Shown here in pieces: positions 7,571-15,813 of a DNA stretch of 17,566 nucleotides; positions within the stretch are counted from its first letter, which is position 1; every line of letters starts with the position of its first letter. Origin of the DNA: DASVWH01 sp036389715 (lineage in GTDB: Bacteria; Acidobacteriota; Blastocatellia; Pyrinomonadales; Pyrinomonadaceae); contig DASVWH010000245.1 of NCBI GenBank assembly GCA_036389715.1, forward strand, positions 1 through 17,566, in the 5' to 3' direction. The notes beneath the pieces are model-generated. The model saw only the letters and a program-made list of their open reading frames with translations, was not told the origin of the DNA and searched no databases. The position numbers and the translations under genes were made by a program.

Positions 7571-9526
7571 ATGAAGCTCTGTCCCGTCTGCCTGCGATGC
7601 TATGAGGATTCGGACACTCTGTGTCTCGGCGATCAGAATGCCCTGGTCGCGGCGCGTCCGGGCTCACGCATGATCGCCGAAAAATACCGGCTCGACAGGC
7701 TGCTCGGCCGGGGCGGCATGGGGGCCGTCTATGCGGGCACTCACCTGGACCTGGACCGCCCCATCGCCATCAAGCTGCTCCTGCCGGACTTCACTGCCGA
7801 TGCCGACGCGCTCGAACGTTTTCGACGCGAAGCGCGCGCCGCCGCCAGGCTCAATCATACGAACGTCGCGGACACCTACGACTACGGGCTGCTGCCCGAC
7901 GGCGGGGCCTACATCGTGATGGAGATGGTTGACGGTCAGACCCTGCGCGAGTACATGGACGCCGCGGGCATGATTCCCGTCAAGGAGGCTGTTGACATCG
8001 CCTGCCAGGTGGCCGACGGCATAGAGGCGGCGCATCATCGTCACATCGTGCATCGAGACCTCAAGCCCTCGAACATCATCCTGACCTACGATCACCAGAA
8101 CCATCTCCAGGCAAAGGTCGTTGATTTCGGCGTGGCCAAGCTGAAGGAGCAGACGACGACGGGCGGCGGCGGGCTGACCGCCTCAGGCTCGCTGATCGGC
8201 ACGCCCCGCTACATGTCGCCCGAGCAATGCGCCGGGCAGAAGATAGACGCCCGCTCGGACATCTACAGCCTCGGCGTGATACTCTTCGAGATGCTCGCCG
8301 GGCGTCCGCCCTTCGACGCCCCGACCACGACCGCCATCGCCATCAAGCACATACAGGAGCCCGCCCCGTCCATCAAGGAATTCCGCCAGGACATTCATCA
8401 GGAGCTGGAGCGGCTGATTAGCCAGGTGCTGGAAAAAGACCCGGACGAGCGCCCGCAGACCGCCGCCGCCTTCGCCGAGAAGCTCGAAGAAGTATCCAAG
8501 CTATCGCTCGCGCCCGAGTTGGCGACGGAAGCAGCCCAGCCCACATCGCCGCCCGCGCTTCCCCTGATTCCGGCCGATGACGAGAGGCCGGAGATAGGCC
8601 GCCGGACGGGAGCTTATTTAGAGCACCGAATCTCGACGCAGCGCGCAGGCGAGCCGACGGGCGAGCATGTCCGCACACCCGCACCCGCACCTGTGCCCGC
8701 GCCGGAGCGAGAGCCGGAGCCGTCCATCCAGGCCTTCTCCGCGCCCGCTGAAACCGTGACGGAGGTCGCGGCCGGGGTTGACGGGCCGGGCGCGCCTCGC
8801 GCCGAAAGCCCTCTCGAAGAGCCGCTCGCGGCAAAGCCGTTGAGCCCGCCCGCGACCGAACGCACAGAGAGTTACGCGCAGACCGCACCCCGGCGCAGCC
8901 GCACGCCGCTGCTCCTCGCCGCGCTCGCAGTCTCGGTCGCGGCCGTCACAGCCATCGGCGTCTGGCTCGCCACGCGCGGTTCGTCGTCGCAGGAAACAGC
9001 GGCGAGCACGCAAGCTCCGGCGCAGAGCGCGGGCGGCAACCGCGCGCCCGCGGCCCAAACGAATGGTAATGCCGCGAAGGAGCCGGGCCCTGCGGAAAAC
9101 ACCAACGCGACGGACAACGGCGACGCCGCGCCGCCTGCGGAGAAGCCGGGCGATGCGCGCGCGCAGTTGCAGGGATCGCTCAATCAATGGGTGGCCGCGA
9201 CGAATGCGCGCGATCTCAACGGGCAGATGTCTTTGTACGCGCCGACGCTGAGCGTGTTTTACCTCCGGCGAAATGCGACGCGGGCGGCCGTGCTCTCCGA
9301 AAAATCGCGCCAGATAGCGCAGTTCAAGCAGGTCGCGGTCCGCATCGGCGAGCCCGAAGTCGTCATTAGCCCGGACGGGCAGACGGCGACGATGCGTTTT
9401 CGGAAAAGCTGGAACTTCACCGGAGCGCAGCAGAGCAGCGGCGAGGTCGTACAGGAGCTGCGCTGGCTGAGAACACCCACCGGATGGAGAATAGTCAGCG
9501 AGCGTGACTTGCAGGTGATTCGCTAG
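7571..9526 (+). CDS. Transmembrane Ser/Thr protein kinase with Cys-rich N-terminus and NTF2-like exterior domain
   Basis: A 651-residue Hanks-type kinase anchored in the membrane. It opens with a short Cys cluster (C4, C7, C10, C18) resembling a zinc ribbon. The kinase domain (about 40-300) is complete: glycine loop GRGGMGAVYAG (46-56), K68, E87, HRD 161-163 with K165 and N168, DFG 185-187, the GTPRYMSPEQ activation-segment end (210-219), and DIYSLGV. A Pro/Ala/Glu-rich linker (310-440) leads to one transmembrane helix (about 446-467), then a Thr/Asn/Ala-rich stalk. The C-terminal domain (about 530-651: LNQWVAATNARDLNGQMSLY...GWRIVSERDLQVI) looks like an NTF2/SnoaL-type fold and would lie outside the membrane as a possible ligand sensor. 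It is cotranscribed with pfkA. Confidence 0.93.
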   Translation: MKLCPVCLRCYEDSDTLCLGDQNALVAARPGSRMIAEKYRLDRLLGRGGMGAVYAGTHLDLDRPIAIKLLLPDFTADADALERFRREARAAARLNHTNVADTYDYGLLPDGGAYIVMEMVDGQTLREYMDAAGMIPVKEAVDIACQVADGIEAAHHRHIVHRDLKPSNIILTYDHQNHLQAKVVDFGVAKLKEQTTTGGGGLTASGSLIGTPRYMSPEQCAGQKIDARSDIYSLGVILFEMLAGRPPFDAPTTTAIAIKHIQEPAPSIKEFRQDIHQELERLISQVLEKDPDERPQTAAAFAEKLEEVSKLSLAPELATEAAQPTSPPALPLIPADDERPEIGRRTGAYLEHRISTQRAGEPTGEHVRTPAPAPVPAPEREPEPSIQAFSAPAETVTEVAAGVDGPGAPRAESPLEEPLAAKPLSPPATERTESYAQTAPRRSRTPLLLAALAVSVAAVTAIGVWLATRGSSSQETAASTQAPAQSAGGNRAPAAQTNGNAAKEPGPAENTNATDNGDAAPPAEKPGDARAQLQGSLNQWVAATNARDLNGQMSLYAPTLSVFYLRRNATRAAVLSEKSRQIAQFKQVAVRIGEPEVVISPDGQTATMRFRKSWNFTGAQQSSGEVVQELRWLRTPTGWRIVSERDLQVIR

Positions 9527-9646
9527 ACGCAGTCTATTCGTCAGGCGAAGGCGACTCAAAAACGGTGGCCGGTTGGGCCGCGCGCATCTGTTAATCCCGG
9601 CTTCCCTTCCACGCTTTTCATCCGGGCTTCGCAGTCTCCAAACAGT

Positions 9647-9685
9647 AAAAGCTCCGAGAGGCCATCTTAGCCTCTCGGAGCTTTT
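9647..9685. terminator. Bidirectional terminator between the kinase and the giant surface protein
   Basis: A perfect 16-bp stem, arms 9647-9662 and 9670-9685 (aaaagctccgagaggc and its complement), with a 7-nt loop. The A-run on one side and T-run on the other suit termination of both converging genes. The rest of 9527-9720 holds nothing else recognisable. Confidence 0.88.
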
Positions 9686-9720
9686 GCTTTAACGAGCCCC
9701 GCGGGTGGCGGGAGCCCGGC

Positions 9721-12700
9721 TTATTGTCCCGGGATGTACATGGCCGGAACCGGCATGTCTCCCCCGAATCCCCAGCAGCATTGACGGAAGAAGACCTGCG
9801 TTCCGTCGTTGCTCTTGAGGACGTACCAGTTGGGCTCGGACGGGCGGAAGACCGCGATGTCGGTTCTGCCGTCGCCGTCGTAATCGCCCGGAACCAACAC
9901 GTCTCCGCTCGCGCCCCAGCTGACGTGGCGCATCGTGCCCGTAGAGCTTTGCAGGATGTACCAGTTGGCCTCAGACGGACGGTAGGTGGCAAAGTCCGTC
10001 TTCCCGTCGCCGTCGTAGTCTCCCTGGATCAGCTTGTCTCCGGCAGCGCCCCAGGTCTTATGCATCGCCACTCCGTTCGAGCTTTGCAGGACATACCAGT
10101 TGCGCTCGCTCGGCCGGAACTGGGCCAGGTCTGTCTTCCCGTCGCCGTCATAGTCTCCGGGGACAGGGATGTCTCCGCTGGCTCCCCAGTTGGGATGAAT
10201 GGCGACGCCGTCGGAGCTTCTGATGATGTACCAGTTGGCTTCGCTCGGGCGATACACGGCCACGTCCGTCTTCCCGTCGCCGTCGTAGTCTGCGGGAACC
10301 GGAATATCTCCGGTGGCCCCCCAGTTGACTCTGGTGACGGTGTAGGTTGAGCTGTTGATGATGTACCAGTTGGCCTCACTCGGACGATAGACGGCCATGT
10401 CGGTCTTGTTATCGCCGTCGTAATCTCCGGCAACGCCGATGTCGCCGGCGGGCCTGCCCCAGTCATACTGAAGCTGTACCGTGCCGTCGCTGCTCTTGAG
10501 GATGTACCAGTTACCACTAGTGACCGGTATCCACTGCGCGGCATCAGTCTTGCCGTCGCCGTCGAAGTCCCCAAGCACGGACTCGTCATCATTGATCGTG
10601 CCGACGACCTGGCTGTTGAGCAGGATCAGCGTTGCGCCCGCGAGGTTCGAGAGGTTCAGAAGGAAGGTCTCGTTGCCTTCTCGAATAGTATCGCCGTTGA
10701 CCTTGACCGTGATGGTCCCGGTGGTGGTGTTGGCCGGAATGGCCAGTTGTGTTGTCGCCAGCGGCTCGTAGTCGCCCGTTCCAGGCGAGCCGATGGCCGA
10801 AGCGGTGGCCGCGCCCGCACCCGGAGGATTATCCGCCGTCGCGTAATCCATCGTGATAGGCGTCAGGCTCGGCGCGGAGAGCGTCACGTTGAAGTTGGCG
10901 TTACGCTGTCCGACCGCGCCTTCTGCGACCGAAACTCTGTTGACCGAGACGAAGATCACGTCGACGGGAGTGACAGTCGGGTCGTTAGCCGTGCCCGTAT
11001 CGGGATCGTCCGTCACGGCGCTAAAGCCGACGCCGGAGATGGTCCCCGAAGCGCTGCCCGAGTTGGAGACGGACGAGAGCGGCGGGGCATACGTGGCCAG
11101 GTCATTGACGGCCACTGTGAAGACGAGCTTCACGGTCTTACCCGCGGGCAGCGTTCCGATGCTGACCGGGAAGGGGCTGACCAACGGCGCGAGCGCCGCA
11201 TGGACGTTCGGCTTGACCTGAGCCTTCAGGCTGCTGCCGTGATTGGCCGTTGCTTTGGCAGCAGGCTGCTTGGCAGACGGCTTATCAAGCGCCTGTTGCT
11301 GGCTGCTCTTGACGGTCGGCTGCGTGGCCGCAGGCTGCGCGAAGGCGCGTGCCGTCTTCTGCGCGGGCTGCCCGGCGGCGTGATTGGTCAGAGCATTGCT
11401 GCTCGAAGAGACCCGCACGACCGACGGCGAAGCGTTGTTCACCTGCGCCAACTCATACCCGCCAAAGGACTGCGTGTCGAGACGAACGACCGGCGCTGTC
11501 GCACAATTTTCGGCGAAGTAATTACACTGGAACGTGCCGCCCGACCCGACCGTTGACGCTTGAGTGCTGACCGTGCCCGCCGGGAAGCCGGGGTTCTGGC
11601 CCTGGATATAAGAGTTCACCTGCGTCGTCGTCGTCGAAGGGCTCGGCGAGATGCCGTTGATGTTGAAATCACAATTGACTTTCTGGAAGACCTTGACGGA
11701 ACCGACGCCCGCGGTCGTCGCGGCGGCGTCGCGGTTCATCGTGTTGGTGTTAATGGTCAGGCAGAGGTCCCTGGTGTCGGTCGAGAGCGTGCCCGCCTCT
11801 ATCGTCATGGCGCGAACGGGATTCGCGCCGTTCATGTTCATCGTGTTGCCGGTGACGGTGACGGCCAGTTTCCCGCCCGGATTACCCGCGCCGGAGCTGA
11901 TGTAGATGGCGCGCTGGTCGTTGTTGTAGTTGATCGTATTGTTGGTCACGCCGACGGTCGCGTTGCCTGAGCCGGTCGAATTGACGATGATGCTGTCGGC
12001 CGGACCGTAGGGCAGGACGTTCGCCGGTTGAGTGATGTTGTTGCTGTTGATGATGCCCTGGAGGATGCAAGAAGAGGCGGAAGTGTTCGCCCCGAAGATA
12101 TTGATTCCGGCCGAGACGTGATTGGTAAACGTGTTGCTGCTGACGTTGAACTTCACGTCGGTCGTCTGGTTGGCCGAAATCTGGATGCCGTCGTTGTTGC
12201 CCGAAAACGTGCTGTTGTTGACCTTGACGACGGTGGTCGCATCGTCGCTGGCGTCGGAGTTAAAGCCGCCCGAGAAGTTGTTCGAGAAGGTGCAGCTCCC
12301 GGTTATCTCGATAGTGGCGACGGCCGACGTGTTCATCGGGAATTGGAAGCCGCTGTTGTGCAGCGCGCCCGAGAAGGTGCTGCCCGAAACCGTCAGCTTC
12401 GTCAGCGTTCCACTGACGTTCTGAATCTTGGCGTTGTTGTAGTAAGAGCCTGTGACGGACGTGTTGGTGATGAAGGACGTGCCGAGCAGGTTGGCCATGT
12501 TGATGCCGTTGTCGTCCGTGGCATCGCCGACGCCCGTGATGGTGCTGTTTTTGAGATCGAGGTTGGTGACGTTGAGACCGTTGATGCCCTGCTGGACGCT
12601 GCCGCTGATGGCCAGCTTGTCGAGCGTTACGTTGGTCACACCGCTCAGATGAACGGGGGCGTTACAGCCGCCGTTGCCGAGCGAGAGCAATGAACCGCAG

Positions 12701-14883
12701 CTCGCGCCGTTGGTCGTCGCGGCATTGGTGAAGTTCATGTTCTTGAGCGTGACGCGGCTGGCCGTCGTGAAGCTCGCGCCGTGAGCGGTCATGGAAGAGA
12801 TCGTGCCGCCCGTCCCGGCCGTCGTGCCCGTGCCCGTGACCGTGAAGCCGCCCGCCGTGTCCGAAGACGTGCCCGAAGTGTTCGAGACCAGGATGCCGTT
12901 GGATGAGCCGCTGGCCGTGATGCTGTCGAAGGTCATATTGAGCGGCGTCTTGCTGGCGGCGCTCGTGCCGGAGATTTCCACTGCGACGTTGCCGGACGCG
13001 CTGATGGTCCCGCTCGTGTTCGTCAGCGCACCCGTGTTGCTCGTCGCAAGCAAGGCGCGCTGCCCGGCCTTGGGCGTGATGTCCAGGTCCGTGAAGGTGA
13101 TAGCGCCGGTGTTCGAGGTCAGGCTGACGCCCGTGTTCGCGGAGCCAGGGTTCGCGGAGCTGGTAATGTGCGTAATGCCGAGGCTCACGGGCGCACTCGA
13201 ACTGGCGACGTTGAGGCCGATGCCCACGGGGCCGCTGATGGTAGTGGTCCCGCTCGTCAGGCCCGTCCCGGTCGCAGTGCTCAGGCTAATCCCGGTCGCC
13301 GTGCTGTTGGTCGAGCTGATGGTCAGGAAACCCATGCTGATGGCCGAGCTGCTGACCGACAGCGCCGGGCCGTTCGTGGCCGTCAGGAAGCTGTCGCTGG
13401 TACTATTACTGACGGTCATCGTCCCGCCGGAGCTGAGAAGCCCGGAGCCGTTGGACGCGGTCAGCTTCAGGTTGCTGAAAGTGGTCGTGCCCGAGTTGGT
13501 GATGTCAACGCCGGTCCCGCTCGCGCTCTTGTTGACGACGGTCGTCCCGAAATTGGCGGTGATATTGTTCGGACTGACGAAGGAGATGCCTGTGCCGGTC
13601 GGCGTCTGAATGTTGGTCGTGCCCGACACGGTCAGCGTGCTGGTCGCCGCTATATTCTCAAGGCGGACGCCCTCTGTGCCGGAATTGAGTGATTCGAGGC
13701 CAGCGAGACTGGCGTTGAGCGTGCCGGTCGTCAGTTGCAGCGCGCGGCCGTTGCCGTTGAGCGTGGCTTCGCTCAGGTTCAGAGTGCCGAAGCTCGTACC
13801 GGCGATGTCCGTGCCGGTCGTGTTGCCGATGTTGAGACCGCGAATCGTATTGTTGGAGCCAAGATTGATGGCGTTTGAGCTGGACGTGATGGCCGGGCTG
13901 CCGCCGCCCGTCGTCGGAAGCGCACTGCTTCCGGCAGGAACGGTGACATTCGCAATGGTAGCAAGGCTCGCGCTCGCACCCTGGCCGATCAGTTTCTGGC
14001 CCGTGCGCAGCGTCACAGGCCCTGTGTAGTTGCCGCTATAAAGAAAGATGTTGTCGTTGTCGGCCGGGTGATTGCCAGCGCCGTCGTTGACCGCCTGAAA
14101 CGAGGCGAGCGTATTGAACGGGCCGGTCAAACGGCCGTCGCACGGGCACGAGGCAGAGGCATTGACGAACCAGACCATCCCGCCGATGTTGAGCGACACC
14201 TTGCCGACATCGCTGCCGGTCGGGTTGGTCAGCGTGTAGTAGAACTCGTCCGCGCCCTCATAGCCAGCGGGCGGGTTGTAGGTGAAAGTCCCGTCCGCGG
14301 AGAGCACAACTGTTCCGCCGTTGGCCGTCGTGATTGAGTTCGTCCCGTTCGGGACAGTGCTGTTGGCGTTCGGCGTCGTCGAGCCGAAACCGCTGATGGA
14401 GGCGCCGAACAGCGAATCATTGCTGCGCACGTCGGTCCCGTTCAACTGGACGTTGCCGAGCACGCTGTAGAGATCGTTGAGCGCAATCGGAGAGATGCTG
14501 ACACCGCTGGTCAAAGTCGTGTTAGCGTCAATCACGTCGTTGAAGGTCACGCCGAGGGCGTCTACCAGCCCGTTGTTCTTGATGTTCACGGTGTAGGTGA
14601 TGGTCTCGCCAAGCTCCGCTTTGCCGTCGCCGTCGGAGTCCGTAAACGCATCCCGCTTTGTGACTTCAATTGTGGGAACCGCCAGTGGCTGCGGCGCGAC
14701 CGGCGCGTTGAGCGGCTGGTAAGCCCCTGCCGCGCTATGAGTTATCTCCTGCGCTCGGCTCTTTACTGATTGCCATGTCTGCGCGGAGGCGGGGGAGGCA
14801 GGCAAAAGCAGCAACTGTAAGACCAGGCTGTAAATAAGCAATGATGATATACGAAATCTGGCGTGTGGGGTCAGGGGACTCAT
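9721..14883 (-). CDS. Giant exported beta-helix/Calx-beta/FG-GAP repeat protein
   Basis: About 1720 residues from the ATG at 14881-14883, chosen because GAGGAGA lies 3-4 nt upstream and it starts a signal peptide (SSLLIYSLVLQLLLLPASP, cleavage near ASA-QT, residue 34). In-frame ATG and TTG codons further upstream lack this support. Approximate domain order: DUF11-like (70-135, with a DSDGDGKAELGE calcium-type loop); bacterial cadherin-like (135-230, GTFTYNPPAGYEGADEFYYT); a long Ser/Thr/Asn/Gly-rich right-handed beta-helix (235-1135); a Lys/Gln/Ala/Pro linker (1165-1230); Calx-beta (1310-1430, ending GTINDDES); and six FG-GAP/VCBS-like repeats with DxDGDxxxD loops (1435-1720). Likely a secreted or surface adhesin-like protein that binds calcium. 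No LPxTG, autotransporter barrel or PEP-CTERM tail is visible. Confidence 0.9.
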   Translation of the reverse strand: MSPLTPHARFRISSLLIYSLVLQLLLLPASPASAQTWQSVKSRAQEITHSAAGAYQPLNAPVAPQPLAVPTIEVTKRDAFTDSDGDGKAELGETITYTVNIKNNGLVDALGVTFNDVIDANTTLTSGVSISPIALNDLYSVLGNVQLNGTDVRSNDSLFGASISGFGSTTPNANSTVPNGTNSITTANGGTVVLSADGTFTYNPPAGYEGADEFYYTLTNPTGSDVGKVSLNIGGMVWFVNASASCPCDGRLTGPFNTLASFQAVNDGAGNHPADNDNIFLYSGNYTGPVTLRTGQKLIGQGASASLATIANVTVPAGSSALPTTGGGSPAITSSSNAINLGSNNTIRGLNIGNTTGTDIAGTSFGTLNLSEATLNGNGRALQLTTGTLNASLAGLESLNSGTEGVRLENIAATSTLTVSGTTNIQTPTGTGISFVSPNNITANFGTTVVNKSASGTGVDITNSGTTTFSNLKLTASNGSGLLSSGGTMTVSNSTSDSFLTATNGPALSVSSSAISMGFLTISSTNSTATGISLSTATGTGLTSGTTTISGPVGIGLNVASSSAPVSLGITHITSSANPGSANTGVSLTSNTGAITFTDLDITPKAGQRALLATSNTGALTNTSGTISASGNVAVEISGTSAASKTPLNMTFDSITASGSSNGILVSNTSGTSSDTAGGFTVTGTGTTAGTGGTISSMTAHGASFTTASRVTLKNMNFTNAATTNGASCGSLLSLGNGGCNAPVHLSGVTNVTLDKLAISGSVQQGINGLNVTNLDLKNSTITGVGDATDDNGINMANLLGTSFITNTSVTGSYYNNAKIQNVSGTLTKLTVSGSTFSGALHNSGFQFPMNTSAVATIEITGSCTFSNNFSGGFNSDASDDATTVVKVNNSTFSGNNDGIQISANQTTDVKFNVSSNTFTNHVSAGINIFGANTSASSCILQGIINSNNITQPANVLPYGPADSIIVNSTGSGNATVGVTNNTINYNNDQRAIYISSGAGNPGGKLAVTVTGNTMNMNGANPVRAMTIEAGTLSTDTRDLCLTINTNTMNRDAAATTAGVGSVKVFQKVNCDFNINGISPSPSTTTTQVNSYIQGQNPGFPAGTVSTQASTVGSGGTFQCNYFAENCATAPVVRLDTQSFGGYELAQVNNASPSVVRVSSSSNALTNHAAGQPAQKTARAFAQPAATQPTVKSSQQQALDKPSAKQPAAKATANHGSSLKAQVKPNVHAALAPLVSPFPVSIGTLPAGKTVKLVFTVAVNDLATYAPPLSSVSNSGSASGTISGVGFSAVTDDPDTGTANDPTVTPVDVIFVSVNRVSVAEGAVGQRNANFNVTLSAPSLTPITMDYATADNPPGAGAATASAIGSPGTGDYEPLATTQLAIPANTTTGTITVKVNGDTIREGNETFLLNLSNLAGATLILLNSQVVGTINDDESVLGDFDGDGKTDAAQWIPVTSGNWYILKSSDGTVQLQYDWGRPAGDIGVAGDYDGDNKTDMAVYRPSEANWYIINSSTYTVTRVNWGATGDIPVPADYDGDGKTDVAVYRPSEANWYIIRSSDGVAIHPNWGASGDIPVPGDYDGDGKTDLAQFRPSERNWYVLQSSNGVAMHKTWGAAGDKLIQGDYDGDGKTDFATYRPSEANWYILQSSTGTMRHVSWGASGDVLVPGDYDGDGRTDIAVFRPSEPNWYVLKSNDGTQVFFRQCCWGFGGDMPVPAMYIPGQ
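9760..10580 (-). repeat. Six tandem 45-residue FG-GAP/VCBS-like repeats
   Basis: The loop-coding motif gtcgccgtcg (or a near copy) recurs at 9871, 10006, 10141, 10276, 10411 and 10555, so the spacing is exactly 135 nt four times and then 144 nt. The encoded unit is approximately NWYILxSSxG...WGxxGDxxVPGDYDGDGKTDxAxYRPSE. The unit first in the protein is the longest (48 residues to the next) and most diverged. The last ends in an unusual QCCWGFGG instead of WGASGD. Confidence 0.92.
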
Positions 14884-14900
14884 GATTCTCCTCATAGACT

Positions 14901-14916
14901 TTGTGTCTTTACACAA
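14901..14916 (-). promoter_or_regulatory. Inverted repeat in the leader of the giant surface-protein gene
   Basis: ttgtgt and acacaa arms (14901-14906 and 14911-14916) flank a 4-nt centre, 18 nt upstream of the predicted ATG. It could be an operator or a small RNA hairpin close to the ribosome-binding site. No regulator is identified. Confidence 0.35.
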
Positions 14917-15208
14917 GTGGCGATATGTGGCCGAGTGAGTTGTTCTTAATTCCGTCTGGAAATTACTTCGACAGGAAGATAGTGAACGTGGGCGCTAAGG
15001 GAACGTTACCTAAGCCGAATTGTAAATTAACACACCGGATACGCATGAGACAAGTCGTCTTAGGACCATTCCGGGAATTTTGGGCCAGAGAATCGAGCCG
15101 GTCGAGGCACTAGGATTTGGCCGCCCGCGCGCGCCGCCGGGGCGGAACTCGTGCGAAAGGGCTCAATCGGCCCTGCCTCACCGGCTCACCTGTTCCGGCT
15201 TTGTACAC
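14917..15208. other. Intergenic region upstream of the giant surface-protein gene
   Basis: About 290 nt without a credible gene. It must contain the promoter of the minus-strand giant gene, but no convincing -35/-10 pair was found; TTGTCT with a weak TTAATT 17 nt on (about 15020-15050) is the best and is unconvincing. The short plus-strand frames here have no family resemblance. Confidence 0.5.
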
Positions 15209-15210
15209 AA

Positions 15211-15244
15211 AGAGAGGCCAGCCATTCGGACGGCTGACCTCTCT
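15211..15244 (-). terminator. Terminator of the tail-collar operon
   Basis: A 13-bp stem with arms 15211-15223 and 15232-15244 and an 8-nt loop. The single non-Watson-Crick position becomes a G-U pair in the minus-strand RNA, followed by a short UU-containing tail. It lies 35 nt past the last collar stop codon, as expected for a terminator. A CT/GT dinucleotide run (15239-15256) overlaps its upstream flank. Confidence 0.78.
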
Positions 15245-15266
15245 CTCTCTGTGTGTGCGCGGCTGC

Positions 15267-15288
15267 TCTATTGCCTGTCTATTGCCTG
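15267..15288. repeat. Perfect 11-bp tandem duplication over a stop codon
   Basis: tctattgcctg occurs at 15267-15277 and again at 15278-15288. The second copy contains the stop codon of the third collar gene; the first lies just downstream of it. It looks like a slippage duplication at the gene end. Confidence 0.85.
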
Positions 15289-15803
15289 GGGGGAAAGACT
15301 CCCTGCATGGCGATGATGTAGTTCATCGTGAGGTATGGCTGCATATTATTATGGGGCAGGCTGGAGCCCGCGATGCCTATCTCCTGAATGTTCATCTGGA
15401 CGACGTTCTGGTTGGTGTTGAGGTAGGCGTTGGCGTTGGTTGACCTTCCCATAGCGACCAGCGGGCTCGGGCCGTTGACGTTGCCGAGGTCGTTGACGGC
15501 CATCACCGAATGCGTGTGGTTGGGCATCTCCGAGACATCGAGCGTGACGGTTTCGCTGCCGCCACTCTCGCCTAAAAAGTGCTCACTGAGGCCCGACCCC
15601 TGCCCCCAGAACATCGCCGTCGAGCCCACCAGGTTGGGGAGCGCAAAGGTTGATTTACCGTCGCCGCCATAGTAAGTGCCGAGCAACGAAAAGAGGGCCG
15701 TGTTTTGACTGATAGGCATCAACTGCCCGTTACACTGCGCCCAGCCGGTCGGCGCGAAATTGAAGCCGACAATCCGTATTTCAGCGACAAAAGGCTCACT
15801 CAT
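15279..15803 (-). CDS. Phage tail-collar domain protein (third gene of operon)
   Basis: A 174-residue member of the tail-collar / microcystin-dependent-protein (MdpB-like) family, related to the receptor-binding end of short phage tail fibres. Visible signatures are FAPTGWAQCNGQLMPISQN (16-34), LLGTYYGGDGKSTFALPNL (40-58), MPNHTH (93-98) with the HxH pair H96/H98, and the closing PHNNMQPYLTMNYIIAMQG (150-168). It lacks the RTPIH-type segment of its paralogues and has STAMFWGQG there instead, so it is the most diverged in the middle. No signal peptide is present. GGAGA precedes the ATG by about 5 nt and overlaps the 10-nt gap after the previous gene. The host function of this family is unknown. 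Confidence 0.88.
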   Translation of the reverse strand: MSEPFVAEIRIVGFNFAPTGWAQCNGQLMPISQNTALFSLLGTYYGGDGKSTFALPNLVGSTAMFWGQGSGLSEHFLGESGGSETVTLDVSEMPNHTHSVMAVNDLGNVNGPSPLVAMGRSTNANAYLNTNQNVVQMNIQEIGIAGSSLPHNNMQPYLTMNYIIAMQGVFPPRQ

Positions 15804-15813
15804 ATTAGTCTCC

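Noticed and set aside
8618..9559. 313-codon minus-strand frame, Arg-rich
   Set aside because: Antisense to the kinase C-terminal half; extreme Arg content is a typical GC-rich shadow.
10747..11556. 269-codon plus-strand frame, Arg/Gly/Asp-rich
   Set aside because: Shadow of the giant gene on the other strand; GC-rich DNA gives long open frames of this composition.
12028..12693. 221-codon plus-strand frame, Val/Asp/Arg-rich
   Set aside because: Also antisense to the beta-helix region, with no start signal and no recognisable motif.
12791..13609. 272-codon plus-strand open frame with a hydrophobic, Val/Pro/Leu-rich product
   Set aside because: It is antisense to the beta-helix of the giant protein. 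Its composition is what reading Ser/Thr/Asn/Gly-rich codons backwards gives, and it shows no family resemblance or ribosome site.
15239..15258. CT/GT dinucleotide run as a functional microsatellite or phase-variation tract
   Set aside because: It lies outside any coding region and next to a terminator, so slippage there would not change a reading frame.
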